Of a stretch of 64,000 nucleotides of DNA, positions 33,414 through 44,700 are shown piece after piece. The stretch is from Scolanthus callimorphus (lineage: Eukaryota; Cnidaria; Anthozoa; Actiniaria; Edwardsiidae). The notes under the pieces are model-generated. The model was given only the letters and a program-made list of their open reading frames with translations. It did not search any database and was not told the DNA's origin. The stretch is taken from contig CM066925.1 of assembly GCA_033964015.1 (NCBI GenBank), positions 11,082,204-11,146,203 on the forward strand, written 5' to 3'. Within the stretch, counting starts at the first letter, position 1, and every line of letters starts with the position of its first letter. Both the position numbers and the translations under genes were made by a program.

Positions 33414-33678
33414 TATATACCCTTTCCGGGATACGTTGTCACCCAAAAAGCCTATAAGCTTGGTGCGCTGGGGAGTATGGGTAAAGATTTATTTAAATTT
33501 CTGTAAAATATTAGAAACAAACATGCTTGGAAATGTGCTGAAATTCAATCATTTCACCTGTGGTTGCGATAACTGTCTGAACTCAGATGAAACAGTAGCA
33601 GTTTATATGCCCCCATCATCCTTTGCGCTTCAAGCTTATAGGCTTTTTGGGTGACAACGTTTCCCGGAAACGGTATAT
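33414..33678. mobile_element. 265-bp MITE with long inverted termini
   Basis: The left end carries ATACCCTTTCCGGGATACGT and TTGTCACCCAAAAAGCCTAT. The right end is the inverse, ATAGGCTTTTTGGGTGACAA and CGTTTCCCGGAAACGGTATA. Arms are about 45-50 bp. The open frame 33436-33654 lies inside and is fortuitous. Confidence 0.75.
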
Positions 33679-36600
33679 GTTTGAGGAAATATCTACAAGA
33701 GTCTAATGCATGTTTGCATACTTACTTTTTACATGTACAGCGTAATGTAGAGAAAAACTTTCACCTTCGCACAAGTTTTGCGTCATTATAAACTCATAGT
33801 TGCCGGCCTTGGGCTTGCTATTTTAAAAACATTCGAGGCCCAAATTGCTTAACATTTACTAGAACATTTCGAATGTTTCCAGCCTCAAACAAGAATGAAC
33901 ATTCTTATATAAATAGTGCAAACCCAGCGAATAGTCTGCCATCTGCGCACGCAGACACATTAAGGGCTGTATCTAATGGATTGGGCGAGGTGGACCGCAA
34001 AAATCTTGTTTAGCAAGCACTTTTTTCTAATTCTCTGTTCAATATATAATTAATAAATATGGGCTACTATCGAAAGGCGGGGATTCCCGTTCTTATGTGA
34101 ATTGCAAAGTACACAGATGGCAAGGCTGTTTTTTACTACACGAGAAGGCGGTAGGTAAAAGTGCCCTGAAAGTGCCTTGTCGTCCACCAAGAGATCGATG
34201 CTATCAGGCTATGGTGCTATAGCGTCTTTCGGGTTATTTTGGTTATTTCTACGCAACTTCCATTACACTGTAAAAAAAAAAAAAGAGAGTGAACAGCTCT
34301 TGTGCTCTTGGTGATTTCACGTACGGCTTCAAAACCAAATTTTCAACCATAAAGTGCAAAAGAAATTTAGAAATCGATAGAAAAAATCCTTTTTGCGCTG
34401 ACGGAAGACAAAAAGACGCATATTTGGCGTTCGGAAATGTAAAGTAGCTCCTGGCAGAATTATGAAAATCGTAGTAATCCACTAGACCATGCTGCTTTGG
34501 AGAGACTTCTGACAAACAATTCGTGAAAATCATGTATCAGCAGGTCACATATTGTAAATATAGAACAAATGCAAACGTCGAGAGGGAAATTTCCCTGTCT
34601 GAGCCAGTCTCGCCACGTGACAAGGCAGGGGCTTTCAGCTGCCAAACAAGAAATAACAAGAAGCAGTTCCACGGAAACACTGCGAAACGGTGCGCCTTCG
34701 CTTGTCCACTCGTTCGCCCTCTTCCCTTTGCGTTTGATGCCAGAAGTTTTGATATTTTACAGACTAGTAATTATTCAGCTCCCTCCTCTTCTTTCACGTT
34801 GTTTGTTTCACAAAGCCTAAAATTCATAGAATTCGACCTTCCTCGATCAAGGTTCAAGGGAAAAACCCGGATCACATGCTTAGCGTATTTTAGCCATTTG
34901 ACCATATCGGGTTGTCTGCCTGTCAAAACAAGAATTTTTGGCCCGACATTGAGATAACTATCAGCGAGGGAAAATTCCCTCGCGATGCGGGAGGTTTCCA
35001 TATCGCAGTACTAGTCAAAACACATTTAACGTTGCGTGACACGGGGAGCTCATAATAAGACGCCTGGGGACGAGGGTCTCCCGCGCAGCCGGTGCATTGT
35101 GTGAGTCACGCAACGCTTCCCTTCCCCGACACTGTCCACACCAATACAAGTCAGCATTTACTTGACTTGAGGAAAAAGAAAAAATAGGACCATACTTCCA
35201 GACAAAGAGCTGAAGCGTCGTATGGCGACCGTACGGTTCTTACGCCCACGCCAGAGATTTCGGCCCTGACAGTCGCTATCCTGTGTTGAATTGCTCAGTA
35301 GCTAGATACCTATGGGTGAGAGAACGCCCGGCCACCAGACCATATAAGGACGCCCCTTGTACCGTTAGTGAACAATCAACTAATTATTATGCATTTATAA
35401 CGTATTTATAGGTCTGAGGAGAGTTTTAGAGATCCATGTGGGACACGTTGTTGGTTTTCTTTTTAAAACTACTAGTAGCTTATCTCACGATAATGCAGAA
35501 ATATTTTTCACAGTTGCCGTTTAGCATGTCCTTTGCTCATTGACACAGGAATAAGTTTCTTTTTTAAGTTGTCCGTTTGCGCAGGCGCACACACGTCATC
35601 TTGTCTAATTTTAGTGAACAGACGACCATTATCAGTTATCTATTGAAATCAGTAATCTCTGGTAATTGGAAGCACGGGAAGTGTCACAATTAAAATGAAT
35701 TAATTCATGACGCTGAAAAGTTAGTCGAAGCACTCGCTATTAGTCTCCTCGCGAACGCCCCCCCAGATCGCGGGGGGAGTCATGATCCGGGCGGCATGAG
35801 ACTAGGAACATTCTTTACCCATATTCCCTAGCGGCCTGTGCGTATTGGAAAAAAATAGGGTGATGCAGCGTACATGCAGCGTACATGGCATTATGAACAG
35901 GGTGATGGTTATTTATCCTAAAAACAGTGCCCGTGCAGATTCTTGTTTGATATTTTGTATGTGCTCCCATGATGCATCGCTTTATGAACATATGTGACGG
36001 TGCAACCTGTTCTGATAGGTGCAATCACAAACAGAACATTTTACTTTCGCTCATACTCATTCTTATCAGGGCCGTAGCGCTTACTGGGGCCTGTTTTTCC
36101 CCAAACAACCCTTAAAACTCCCGATGTTGCACCCTACATATCAACGTTCTCCAGAACATGCGGTAATTTCACATGCTGGGATCTAAATTTTCGGCGCGCT
36201 TCGCGCGCAAAAGAGTTTCCACTTTCCTTATAAACTGCCTTTGAGTTTTTTTATATGTCGTGCCCCCAGTTTTTGAAGGCTTGCCACGGCCCTGCTTATT
36301 CATTTGTGTTCTCCTTGTTTTCAAGTTGTAATATTAATTACTTGATTTCGTGTTTAAAATATTCACATGACCGCTTGGAGATACGAAATTTATCTTCTTG
36401 GATCAGATACAAATTTGCCTCCCTCGAGTGAAAAAGCCGTATATTTGCTGCGCACAATCTTGAAAAAATTCACTCTAAGATAAAATTTATATCTCTGCGC
36501 GGCCATGTATTACTGTGCCACTACGTCAACCGGGCCATCCCGTAAAGTGCCATTCAGAGATTGGAACCATTTTAAGGAAATTTTATAATATTCATCCATT

Positions 36601-37383
36601 ATTCATAGGATGCTCATCCAATCTCTGCACTGGATTCGGATCAGGTGACACTACTTGTAACCCCCGATACCACATGGCTAGGTGTCTCATACAGAATAAT
36701 AATTGATCTAATTAGTATTCTGTATCTGATACAGAATACTAATTAGACCAATTAGTATTCTGTATAGGGCACCTTCCAGTGCAGCCCTCAGTCTTTGAAC
36801 AGTTGGATATTTGTTCCAAATAACACATATCCCCTACTCTCCAAAGGCTGAAGGGAACCACTCTAGTGAAGTCCAAGCATCGGTATTTGGTCAGCGGCGG
36901 CTAGTATGCCTCCACTTAACTTTATTGCAATGTATCTCGAAATCATTATTACAATTTATCCCGAAATCAAGCTACAGTAATTGTACAATCATGTTGAGGT
37001 GTAGCGAGAGGAGAGAGGTATATATATATATTTATATGTACATATTTCTAAATATAAAGTACTAACCGATAGGTTCTCTCGTAGAGTAGTACCTAAAAAA
37101 GCTTCACCTGAGAGACTATATGTTGTTTTAGTCCGGCTAGTTCCATGTGGGACAGGAATCATGCCTTCTCCTGCGCATGGTTTCTGCAAAATGATTGGCG
37201 TTTTTTGTAAACACCCGAAAATTCTTTCATTTTCAATGCACATTCAATTTAATATAAGTATAAAAGTTACAATATCATAAGTACTTTACAATATTCGTGT
37301 CTATGTTGTATCGGCACTAACACTCTCGCTAGACGCGCTCGTGTTTGTATCTGCCGATACAACATAGCCACCAATATTGTATG
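33679..37383. other. No supported gene; minor repeats
   Basis: The open frames (the longest at 34523-34957) have no recognisable domain. Small features are a palindrome CGAGGGAAAATTCCCTCG near 34967, a hairpin built of TACAGAATA and TATTCTGTA copies at about 36690-36767, and a TA-rich microsatellite at about 37018-37040. Confidence 0.4.
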
Positions 37384-38602
37384 TACAGTCGCAATTTGTA
37401 ATAATTGTCGCAATTTGTAATAGCTATCGCAATTTGTAATAATGTTGCCGCAATTTGTAATACCTGTCGCAATTTGTAATAAAGTCGTCGCAATTTATAA
37501 TAAAAAAGCTGTTGCAATTTGTAATACACCTCCGTCGCAATTTGTAACAAACAAAGCTGTCGCAATTTGTAATAAACCCTCCGTCGCAATTTGTAATAAA
37601 CAACTATCAAGAATTACAATTGGTGCCACAGCCCTCGTTTAAAAGAAAGGATGACAGGCAACAGTTTCATACTATTCGGTAAACATTCTGACCAGATATA
37701 CTACGCATTTAGATACGCAAGTTGCTCTACAGCCAACATTGTAGGTCAACGGTGCCACAGAGCTATAAATTACTTTCGATGGTATCTTGGTATCTCCACA
37801 CAACAGAGCAGCGCTAATATCGCCCAAACTACACCGTTTCCATGCAACATTTCCTTTTTTAATTTGGTAATTTAATTCGAAAATGGAGATTTCCAAAAAC
37901 TGTGAGATATCAGGGAAGCGGTGATACATTGTATAGAATTTACTTGGAGTCACGTTGGAAAAATACGATGCTGGGCTCCGAAACCCAGTGGTTCTCAGCG
38001 GCGTAGCCAGGAATTTCTTAAGGGGGGCGGATAGTGTTAACATGGGACGAATATGTTCAAATTTCCTTCAGAAAATACAGTAAATGTGGGGAAATCTCCC
38101 GAGAAAGGCCCCCACCCCTGGCCCCCCTGGCCACGCCCCTGGTTCTCCTTCAAAACTCTCACAGATGTGCAGGTAAAAGTTCCGAGAGAAGAGCTAGTAT
38201 GGAGAATCGAAATGGAGAATTGGAGAAGTTGCCATTCCAGCATTACGCGGCATTTCTTTTCCATTTTCCACGAATGAAACATTGCAGAAATACCAAAATC
38301 ATTTTAGTTGAATGGCAGTAGCCATATTTAGTTCAATTACTTTGCTATTTCATTTGTAGCTCAAATGTAGGCGATTTGATAGTACCTTATTACAAATTGC
38401 GACGGAGGGGTATTACAAATTGCGACAGCTTTGTTTATTACAAATTGCGACGGAAGTGTATTACAAATTGCGACAGCTTTTTTATTACAAATTGCGATAA
38501 CTCTATTACAAATTGCGACAGGTATTACAAATTACGACAACTTTATTACAAATTGCGACAGGTATTACAAATTGCGACAATTATTACAAATTGCGACTGT
38601 AC
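37384..38602. mobile_element. Foldback element with ten-copy terminal arrays
   Basis: The left arm (37384-37605) has ten copies of a GTCGCAATTTGTAATA core with variable spacers. The right arm (38387-38602) has ten inverted copies (TATTACAAATTGCGAC). The inner spacers mirror one another from left to right (for example AAACAAAGCTGTC and GACAGCTTTGTTT), so the two arms are one long inverted repeat. ATTGTA flanks both ends as a possible 6-bp target duplication. The centre of about 780 bp has no recognisable protein and holds another repeat at about 37996-38142. Confidence 0.8.
37996..38142. mobile_element. Nested repeat inside the foldback element
   Basis: GCGGCGTAGCCAGGAATTTC at the left and CCTGGCCACGCCCCTGG at the right are inverted. 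The interior (AAATACAGTAAATGTGGGG, CTCCCGAGAAAGG) matches the copy at 28541-28706. Confidence 0.65.
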
Positions 38603-39473
38603 ATTGTAAATAGTACTTAATACCTGCAATACACTTGGCGATGTGTAATTAAGTGTTTTGAAAGTATTTCTGCCCATAATTTTCACAATTATCAGAGAAA
38701 AGCGAATATTTCGATGTCTTGAGCTCTCAAGAAAGTCAAGATCTTTTGTTCTGTACTCGCTTGCTGATTGGCCAACTTCTTACAAAATGGCCCGGTTGAC
38801 GTAAGAGTAAAATTCCATGTAAGAGCCTAAAATTTGAGCCTAAGACAGTTTTTGATTGGCGTTGCGCGGGCGTTGCTTTGTTTTGATGGTGTTTCCAGAG
38901 CTTCCAGGCTTTAAAAAGAGTTGCTTTCAGGCTTCTGAAAGAGATTGAAAGCTACGATATAGCTTTCATAAATGGCGTCACGGACTTTTTTTTGTAATAA
39001 AGCAACAGCTTCTCAAACAGGGTCAATATTACAAAACACTGACTACCAAGTGTGTGTAGGAGATAGGAGTGTACGGATGTTTAGAAATTTCACAGCTACG
39101 TCACTCAAATGACAAAGAACAACAAACTCAACAACAAAAGGAGGCTGTACTTAAGTAATCACACCAGCTCGACTAATAATGAGCAATTGTCCAGTAAAGT
39201 ACTTCAGCTTTGTGACGAAAGTTTAATTACCTGCTAATTATGTGCCTGGAAGAATGAGCGTATTTGCTAGGTTTTTATTAAGATTTTTAATGTGTATAAA
39301 ATTCGGAACACGTACTCAGATTTACAGTATTTCTGATTTTCCTTGACGACAAACAGGACGTCCCTTGACCAAATTTATATTACAGAAAGATACTTTTATC
39401 CCAATAACGCATTGGTTGGAGGGAAAGAAGGAAGGGGTTATTAACAGGTTGGGTTCTTGAAAATAAGTACAAG
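38603..39473. other. No supported gene
   Basis: This is the upstream region of the intronless gene at 39474. Neither strand shows recognisable coding content or a clear repeat. Confidence 0.35.
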
Positions 39474-40570
39474 ATGAGAAATTACAGAAAGTACGAAATG
39501 TCACAACAAACAGCGAGCAGCTCAAGCGGACGGAGTTCTAAAGCTTCAGTCAAAGACGAAAACGATAAATTTGTTGAGGGAAAGATTGAAGAACTTCGTC
39601 GCAAAGCGAGACAAGAAATGATGGACGTTGAAGCCTTGGATGGAGTCTCCTTAGCTCACTACCTACGAATCAAACAGGCGACAACAAGGCTACTTTCTGT
39701 CAGCGAAAGCCGAGACGATAAAGAGTTTGAGGAAGATGAAGAATCTATGAAGGAAATCGAGAAGATCAAAGAAGAAGAGATGAGGAAAATGGCGGAAAAT
39801 ATATTGAAAAAATGGCAGAATTTTACTAGAGGGGATCCGGAGCCAAAAGAAGTTAGACCCAAGAGGCGAAGAAGTGTTCGTTTTAAGACGAAATCGAAGG
39901 AAACAAGCCTGAGGTGCTGTTGTCGAAGAAAGCAGAAAATAATCCAGAAAATGTAACTGATAATGCAGAGGACGAAAACCAAAATATACGCATTGTGTTC
40001 CCAGCTATAATCCGCCCAAGACCGATAGGTGGAATGGGTGCGGAACTGAAGAAAAAACGTAAAAAGCACTCGAATACTTTGCCCCCTATTTTACACAAAG
40101 AGTACAAGACAACCGATGTCATGGAGAAGCCAGTTTTTAGTGGCGAAGAGGAGTTTGCGCTTTGTGAACGGCTGCCCCCTGTTAAGGCCATGAAAACTGT
40201 AAGCTTAACAACCAGAACGCCCCCTCCCTCGGAAGACGAAGACCAAGAAGTTGAGCCACCTTTCATTAACTCACCGGGACCTGTAATTTATCCTGAGCCC
40301 TGGGAAGTAGATGATTTCTCAAAGAAAAAGAACTCTTTGAAGCAGAAATACCCGAAGTCGAAGCCTAACTCGCCCACGGCTAGTCGTCAACCAACACCAT
40401 TCCCTTCCGATAAGGAACCCAAGACGTGGAAAATAAAGCCTTCACAAGAATTAGACAAAAACCAAGACGAGGGCGAAAAGTCAAGTCAACGAGAGCAAGG
40501 ATCTATAAAATGGAGACTTGATAAATTCATGAAAAGGATTGCCCACTCGAAAGTACCCGAAGAAAGCTAG
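39474..40570 (+). pseudogene. Intronless charged coiled-coil protein, reading frame broken near 39.9 kb
   Basis: Two overlapping open frames, 39474-39956 and 39914-40570, look like parts of one protein of about 365 aa. The first encodes a Ser-rich start and a strongly charged helical region (FVEGKIEELRRKARQEMM, then EEDEESMKEIEKIKEEEM), probably coiled coil. The second encodes a low-complexity Pro/Glu/Lys-rich region with FPAIIRPRPIGGMGAEL and a basic C-terminal helix (KWRLDKFMKRIAH). The frames overlap only between about 39887 and 39956, so a single-base indel near 39890, a sequencing error or translational frameshifting must join them. I recognise no family. A polyadenylation signal follows at 40661. 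If the frame break is an assembly error this is an ordinary single-exon gene. Confidence 0.6.
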
Positions 40571-41738
40571 CTAAGAAATCTTTGACAATATGAATTGCGT
40601 GGCCGATGTAGTAAAAAAATTAAGTTTCAAAATGTTAAGATTAGTCTAAATGTTTGCCAAAATAAAACGTCAACATTTATGTTAAGCTCGGACTTAATTG
40701 CTTACACGATAGCCTGAGCCATTGACGATCGTATTATTTTAAATTCGCGCAAGTTGAAGACAGTAGACGGCGCCGGTGCCATCGCATTCTTGCGTCTGCA
40801 ATGCGTCTTGTTCTTGCGTCATTATTCATTGTAGGATCCAGTATTAATTTTAGGCCGTCCGCACTAACAACTAAGACCCATAGAGAACAGTAAATAGTTG
40901 AACTATCTACAAATGTAACATGATTATTCAACGCATTAGCCATCACGAAGTCAAATGAATACTGTCCTTTTTCACGTGCCGTCAGACTATTTGCCGCTCT
41001 CGTTGAGTTTCTTTGCGCTAAAAGAGCACACTTGCTGACTTGCTACACACACAAAATCATTACTCTTGCTACACGATACACAAGACCTCTTTGAAGAAAT
41101 CCATGCATCCATGGGAAAAGCTGAATTCAGTCCCATGACGAACGCAAGAATGTCAGTGACGTGCTCGGCTTTCCCATGGACAAACACATGAATGCCCTAA
41201 ACTTCACATTCTTGTACCATGGGAAATTCAACTTTTCCCATGGATATGGCCTTGCCTTCTTGTAAAATTTCCTGTGATACATAAAAGGGTATACTAAAAT
41301 AGCTACCGTTAGATAAATAATTAAGTTATTACATGGGCTCATGGTTATTATTATTGTTGTCATTGCTAAAGCGGGCATTAAATAAGAGGTATAGATTTGT
41401 CTTAAAAAAAACAACGTGCAATAAATTACGCCCTTCGGCGCTCTGAAATTGCAGCCGCTTTCAGACTCCCAACATTACCCATGCGTTGCAATAGACAGTG
41501 TACAGTATTTAAAAGGAAAAATGTTCAAGCCTTGGCTACCTAACAGGCACGCCTCTTTTCTATTGTCTCTTTCCCTTCCATTTCATTCACTCTAAATTTC
41601 GAGCCCGCGCAGAGGCCTAGTTTCAGTCAGGCGTTCTTATCCGTTTGAAAGCGAGGCTTCTCTGGCCGCGCGACCTGGTACCCACTCCATTGATCTTTCG
41701 CTTGTTGAGAACTTTCGGTCCTTTTCACCAACATCGAG
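40571..41738. other. Intergenic region upstream of TRAM1
   Basis: It contains a polyadenylation signal (AATAAA at 40661) for the preceding gene and repeated CCATGGGAAA and TTTCCCATGG palindromic motifs at about 41105-41250, probably a small MITE. The last 200 bp carry the TRAM1 promoter and 5' UTR. No other gene is seen. Confidence 0.45.
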
Positions 41739-44700
41739 ATGCCGGGACGAAGGAATAAAAACAAAAATGCGCCTGTTTTAAGCCATGAATTCATCATCAC
41801 AAATCATGGCGACATTGTATCGTGCATCTGTATGGTTTTTATGATAGGACTAATGTTTCAGGTAATAGAAACGCGCATTTTTCGCGCGAGATTTTACTTT
41901 CAATTCTCTCAGCAGCTGTACAGCAGTCTACACAAAATCTAATGATCAAACCTTCTTTTCCTTTAATCCAGGCAACAGCCAAGTTTGCTGCCGTATTTAT
42001 AGCACCACAGCACAATGTAACAAGAAATATCAACGGTAAGCAAGCGGTACAACTCGCGTTACAGAAATATCGAAAAAATCGTAATCATAAGAACAGCTGT
42101 ACGCACGTGAAGAAGAAAATGTGTAAGCTTATTTCATAAAACGAGCTCCCAAATCATGATTTTTTATCCGTACTCGATGAAGAAGAAATCCTTGTTTCAT
42201 GTTTACGGCGATACAATCGCGCTAGGTTTTGTTTAAGTTAATTTTGTTTAATATTTTACAGAGGACAACCGGTTTGGGTTCTGGTGTAAAATTCGCCATT
42301 AAAATATCGTGGTCTACTGCGATTGGCTGTTTGGTCACAGTAAACAATGGAGCTCGACAACGCTCACAAATTCAAATGCAATTATCTGTGCATCTGATAT
42401 ACAATTGGATAAAAATTCCAATACAATTGGATAAATCTAAGATAAATAACAAAAAATTCATATCAAAACTTATGTCAAAAACAAATAATCAATAAAACAA
42501 TCTATCATAACATTAAATTCCAACTCATAGGGTTTTTTAAATAGGAGTTTTTAGTTCTGCCTGAAAAATATTTAAGTCAGAATTGAATAGAGTTTTAATA
42601 TAATGAGTGCGACTTTTTCAAGCCTGGTAGCTTACAGGCAGCTTTAATTTTTGTCAATGGAAATAGTTAAGACACAAGATGTTTAATGTGTGTTTTTGGC
42701 TAGCATTTAGGGTCACTTAAGATGTTTTTTTCTCTCTCTATTTTCAGGAACAGATGACATAGTAACTTCATACACTAACGGTCCCAAGGACTTCTGTACC
42801 ATATTTTTCTACAGCTTGGCCTGGATTGTAGTTCATGCCATTATCCAAGAGTATATTATTGATGTGAGTAAGGCCTACTTTCCCTTTTCAAAGGATGCCG
42901 CTCCATTATACTTTATAATCGAGAAATTTCTATTGTTTTGTATTGGAACAGCGCGACTCTGGCACAGGGTTTGCCGTAGGCCTTAGAAAGTTACAGGTGC
43001 TGCTTCAAAATGATCATGTGATTGTTTTTTATGTACAAAGTGATGAGTTGTTTATGTACTATGTGATCAATACTATTGTCAATTTCGTTTGAGAGGAACA
43101 AAAAGACAGATATTTATGTTAATGCCTAAAAGTATTGACCAAATGGAACATTTACATAGACAACACATCACATAGTTCATAAGGAGCGCTCACATGATCA
43201 ATTTGAAGCAGCTGCCGGTGGGCTGAAAAATTTGGGGTTGCAGCGAGTACTCACAGTAAATGTTTTATCATAATCATCTTTATGTCTCTAATCTGTTACC
43301 ACTTTCAGCTTATACACAATCATGACCTTTCCCTTTTTTACTTCCAAACTTGAAATATACTGGTAGCATATGAAATACATATAATTTGGAACCCAAATTT
43401 ACACCCACAGAAAGTTATCCGCAAGCTTCATCTCTCCAAGACAAAGAACTCTAAATTCAATGACTCTGGAGGACTTCTACCTTTTTACTTTGCTTCTGCT
43501 GCCTGGGGAATGGATATCATTATCAAGGTACAGGCATAACTTTTCATATACTGCTGTTTAATGACACCCATTTTGGATAACAGACCATCATAAGGAAATG
43601 CACATGTAGGATGCTAAATGCTGTGGTGGTGCTTTTATTCCAGGGACAGCTTGTCCCAAATATCGCCAAGTTATGGGAGGGATATCCACACAACGAGATG
43701 AAGTAAGTATTGTAGTATTAGTAGTAAGATCACAAATAAGCAAAAATCGAGAGGAGTGTGCAAATGCTTTCCTAGAAGTACCCCTTACCCCTTCCTTACT
43801 TGAAAATGAGATTGAGTCCAGACAGGAGGAGGTTCAGTCAAAGATGGGGAAAGCCAACTCCTTCACCTTCAACCTTACTATGTATATGTCCTGTAAGCAG
43901 ATAGGTTTGAAAAGTCTCTCACTATATAATTGGAAGCAACATAATAGCTCCCCAAAGTGTGATCAAATATATCTTGATTTCCATGATCGTGTGCCATTCT
44001 AACTAAAAGTAGAATTATTTATTGGGCATTTGGCTGTAAATGCATGTTGCTAACTCCAGGACCTACCATTTTGTTGCCATTCCAAAAAAAAAAATTGTCC
44101 TTCTCCCTTGCATTGCAGCTATAAGCAAATTGCTCATTCTACATTTAAGTTGTCATTTGCAATTTTTTACTCACTCATTACTAATTTTCTTTTTTCAGTT
44201 TTATGCTGAAGTTTTATTTCATTCTTCAAATTGCTCATTGGGTTCACTGTTTCCCAGAACTGTATTTTCAGAAGGCCAAGAAGGTACTTGTAATAATGAT
44301 AACAATCCCAGAATTGAAATAATAAGTTGTTGTAAAAAATACTTCCTTATGACTTGTGAATATTATGATCCCAGAAATTCAAAAATATGTTTTTTACTTG
44401 TGAATCAATTTGGTCATGTGATATGACATAATATGTGTGTATTTAGTACGTGAAGTCAATGAGATTCTTTAAATTTGTAATCTCAGCAAGAGAATGCTGC
44501 CAGACAACCAGATTGAGACAAAGTTGACTCACTCTCTGTGGAAGGAAAACTGTGAACTTTGCCACAGGAGTGAAGTGAACCACAATGATTGATATCTGAA
44601 CCATAAAATATGATTTCTTATATGTTTTTTGTAGGATGAAATATTCCCTAAAGTGCAGCTTTATGTAGAATATCTTCTCTTCATTTGGGCTGCCTACATG

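Noticed and set aside
34523..34957. 144-residue plus-strand open frame
   Set aside because: It has no recognisable motif, signal peptide or splice context and is overlapped by other similar-length frames on both strands.
37384..37610. Regularly spaced repeats resembling a CRISPR array
   Set aside because: Spacers are short, irregular and mirrored in an inverted copy at 38387-38602. The surrounding genes are animal genes with introns. A foldback transposon explains it.
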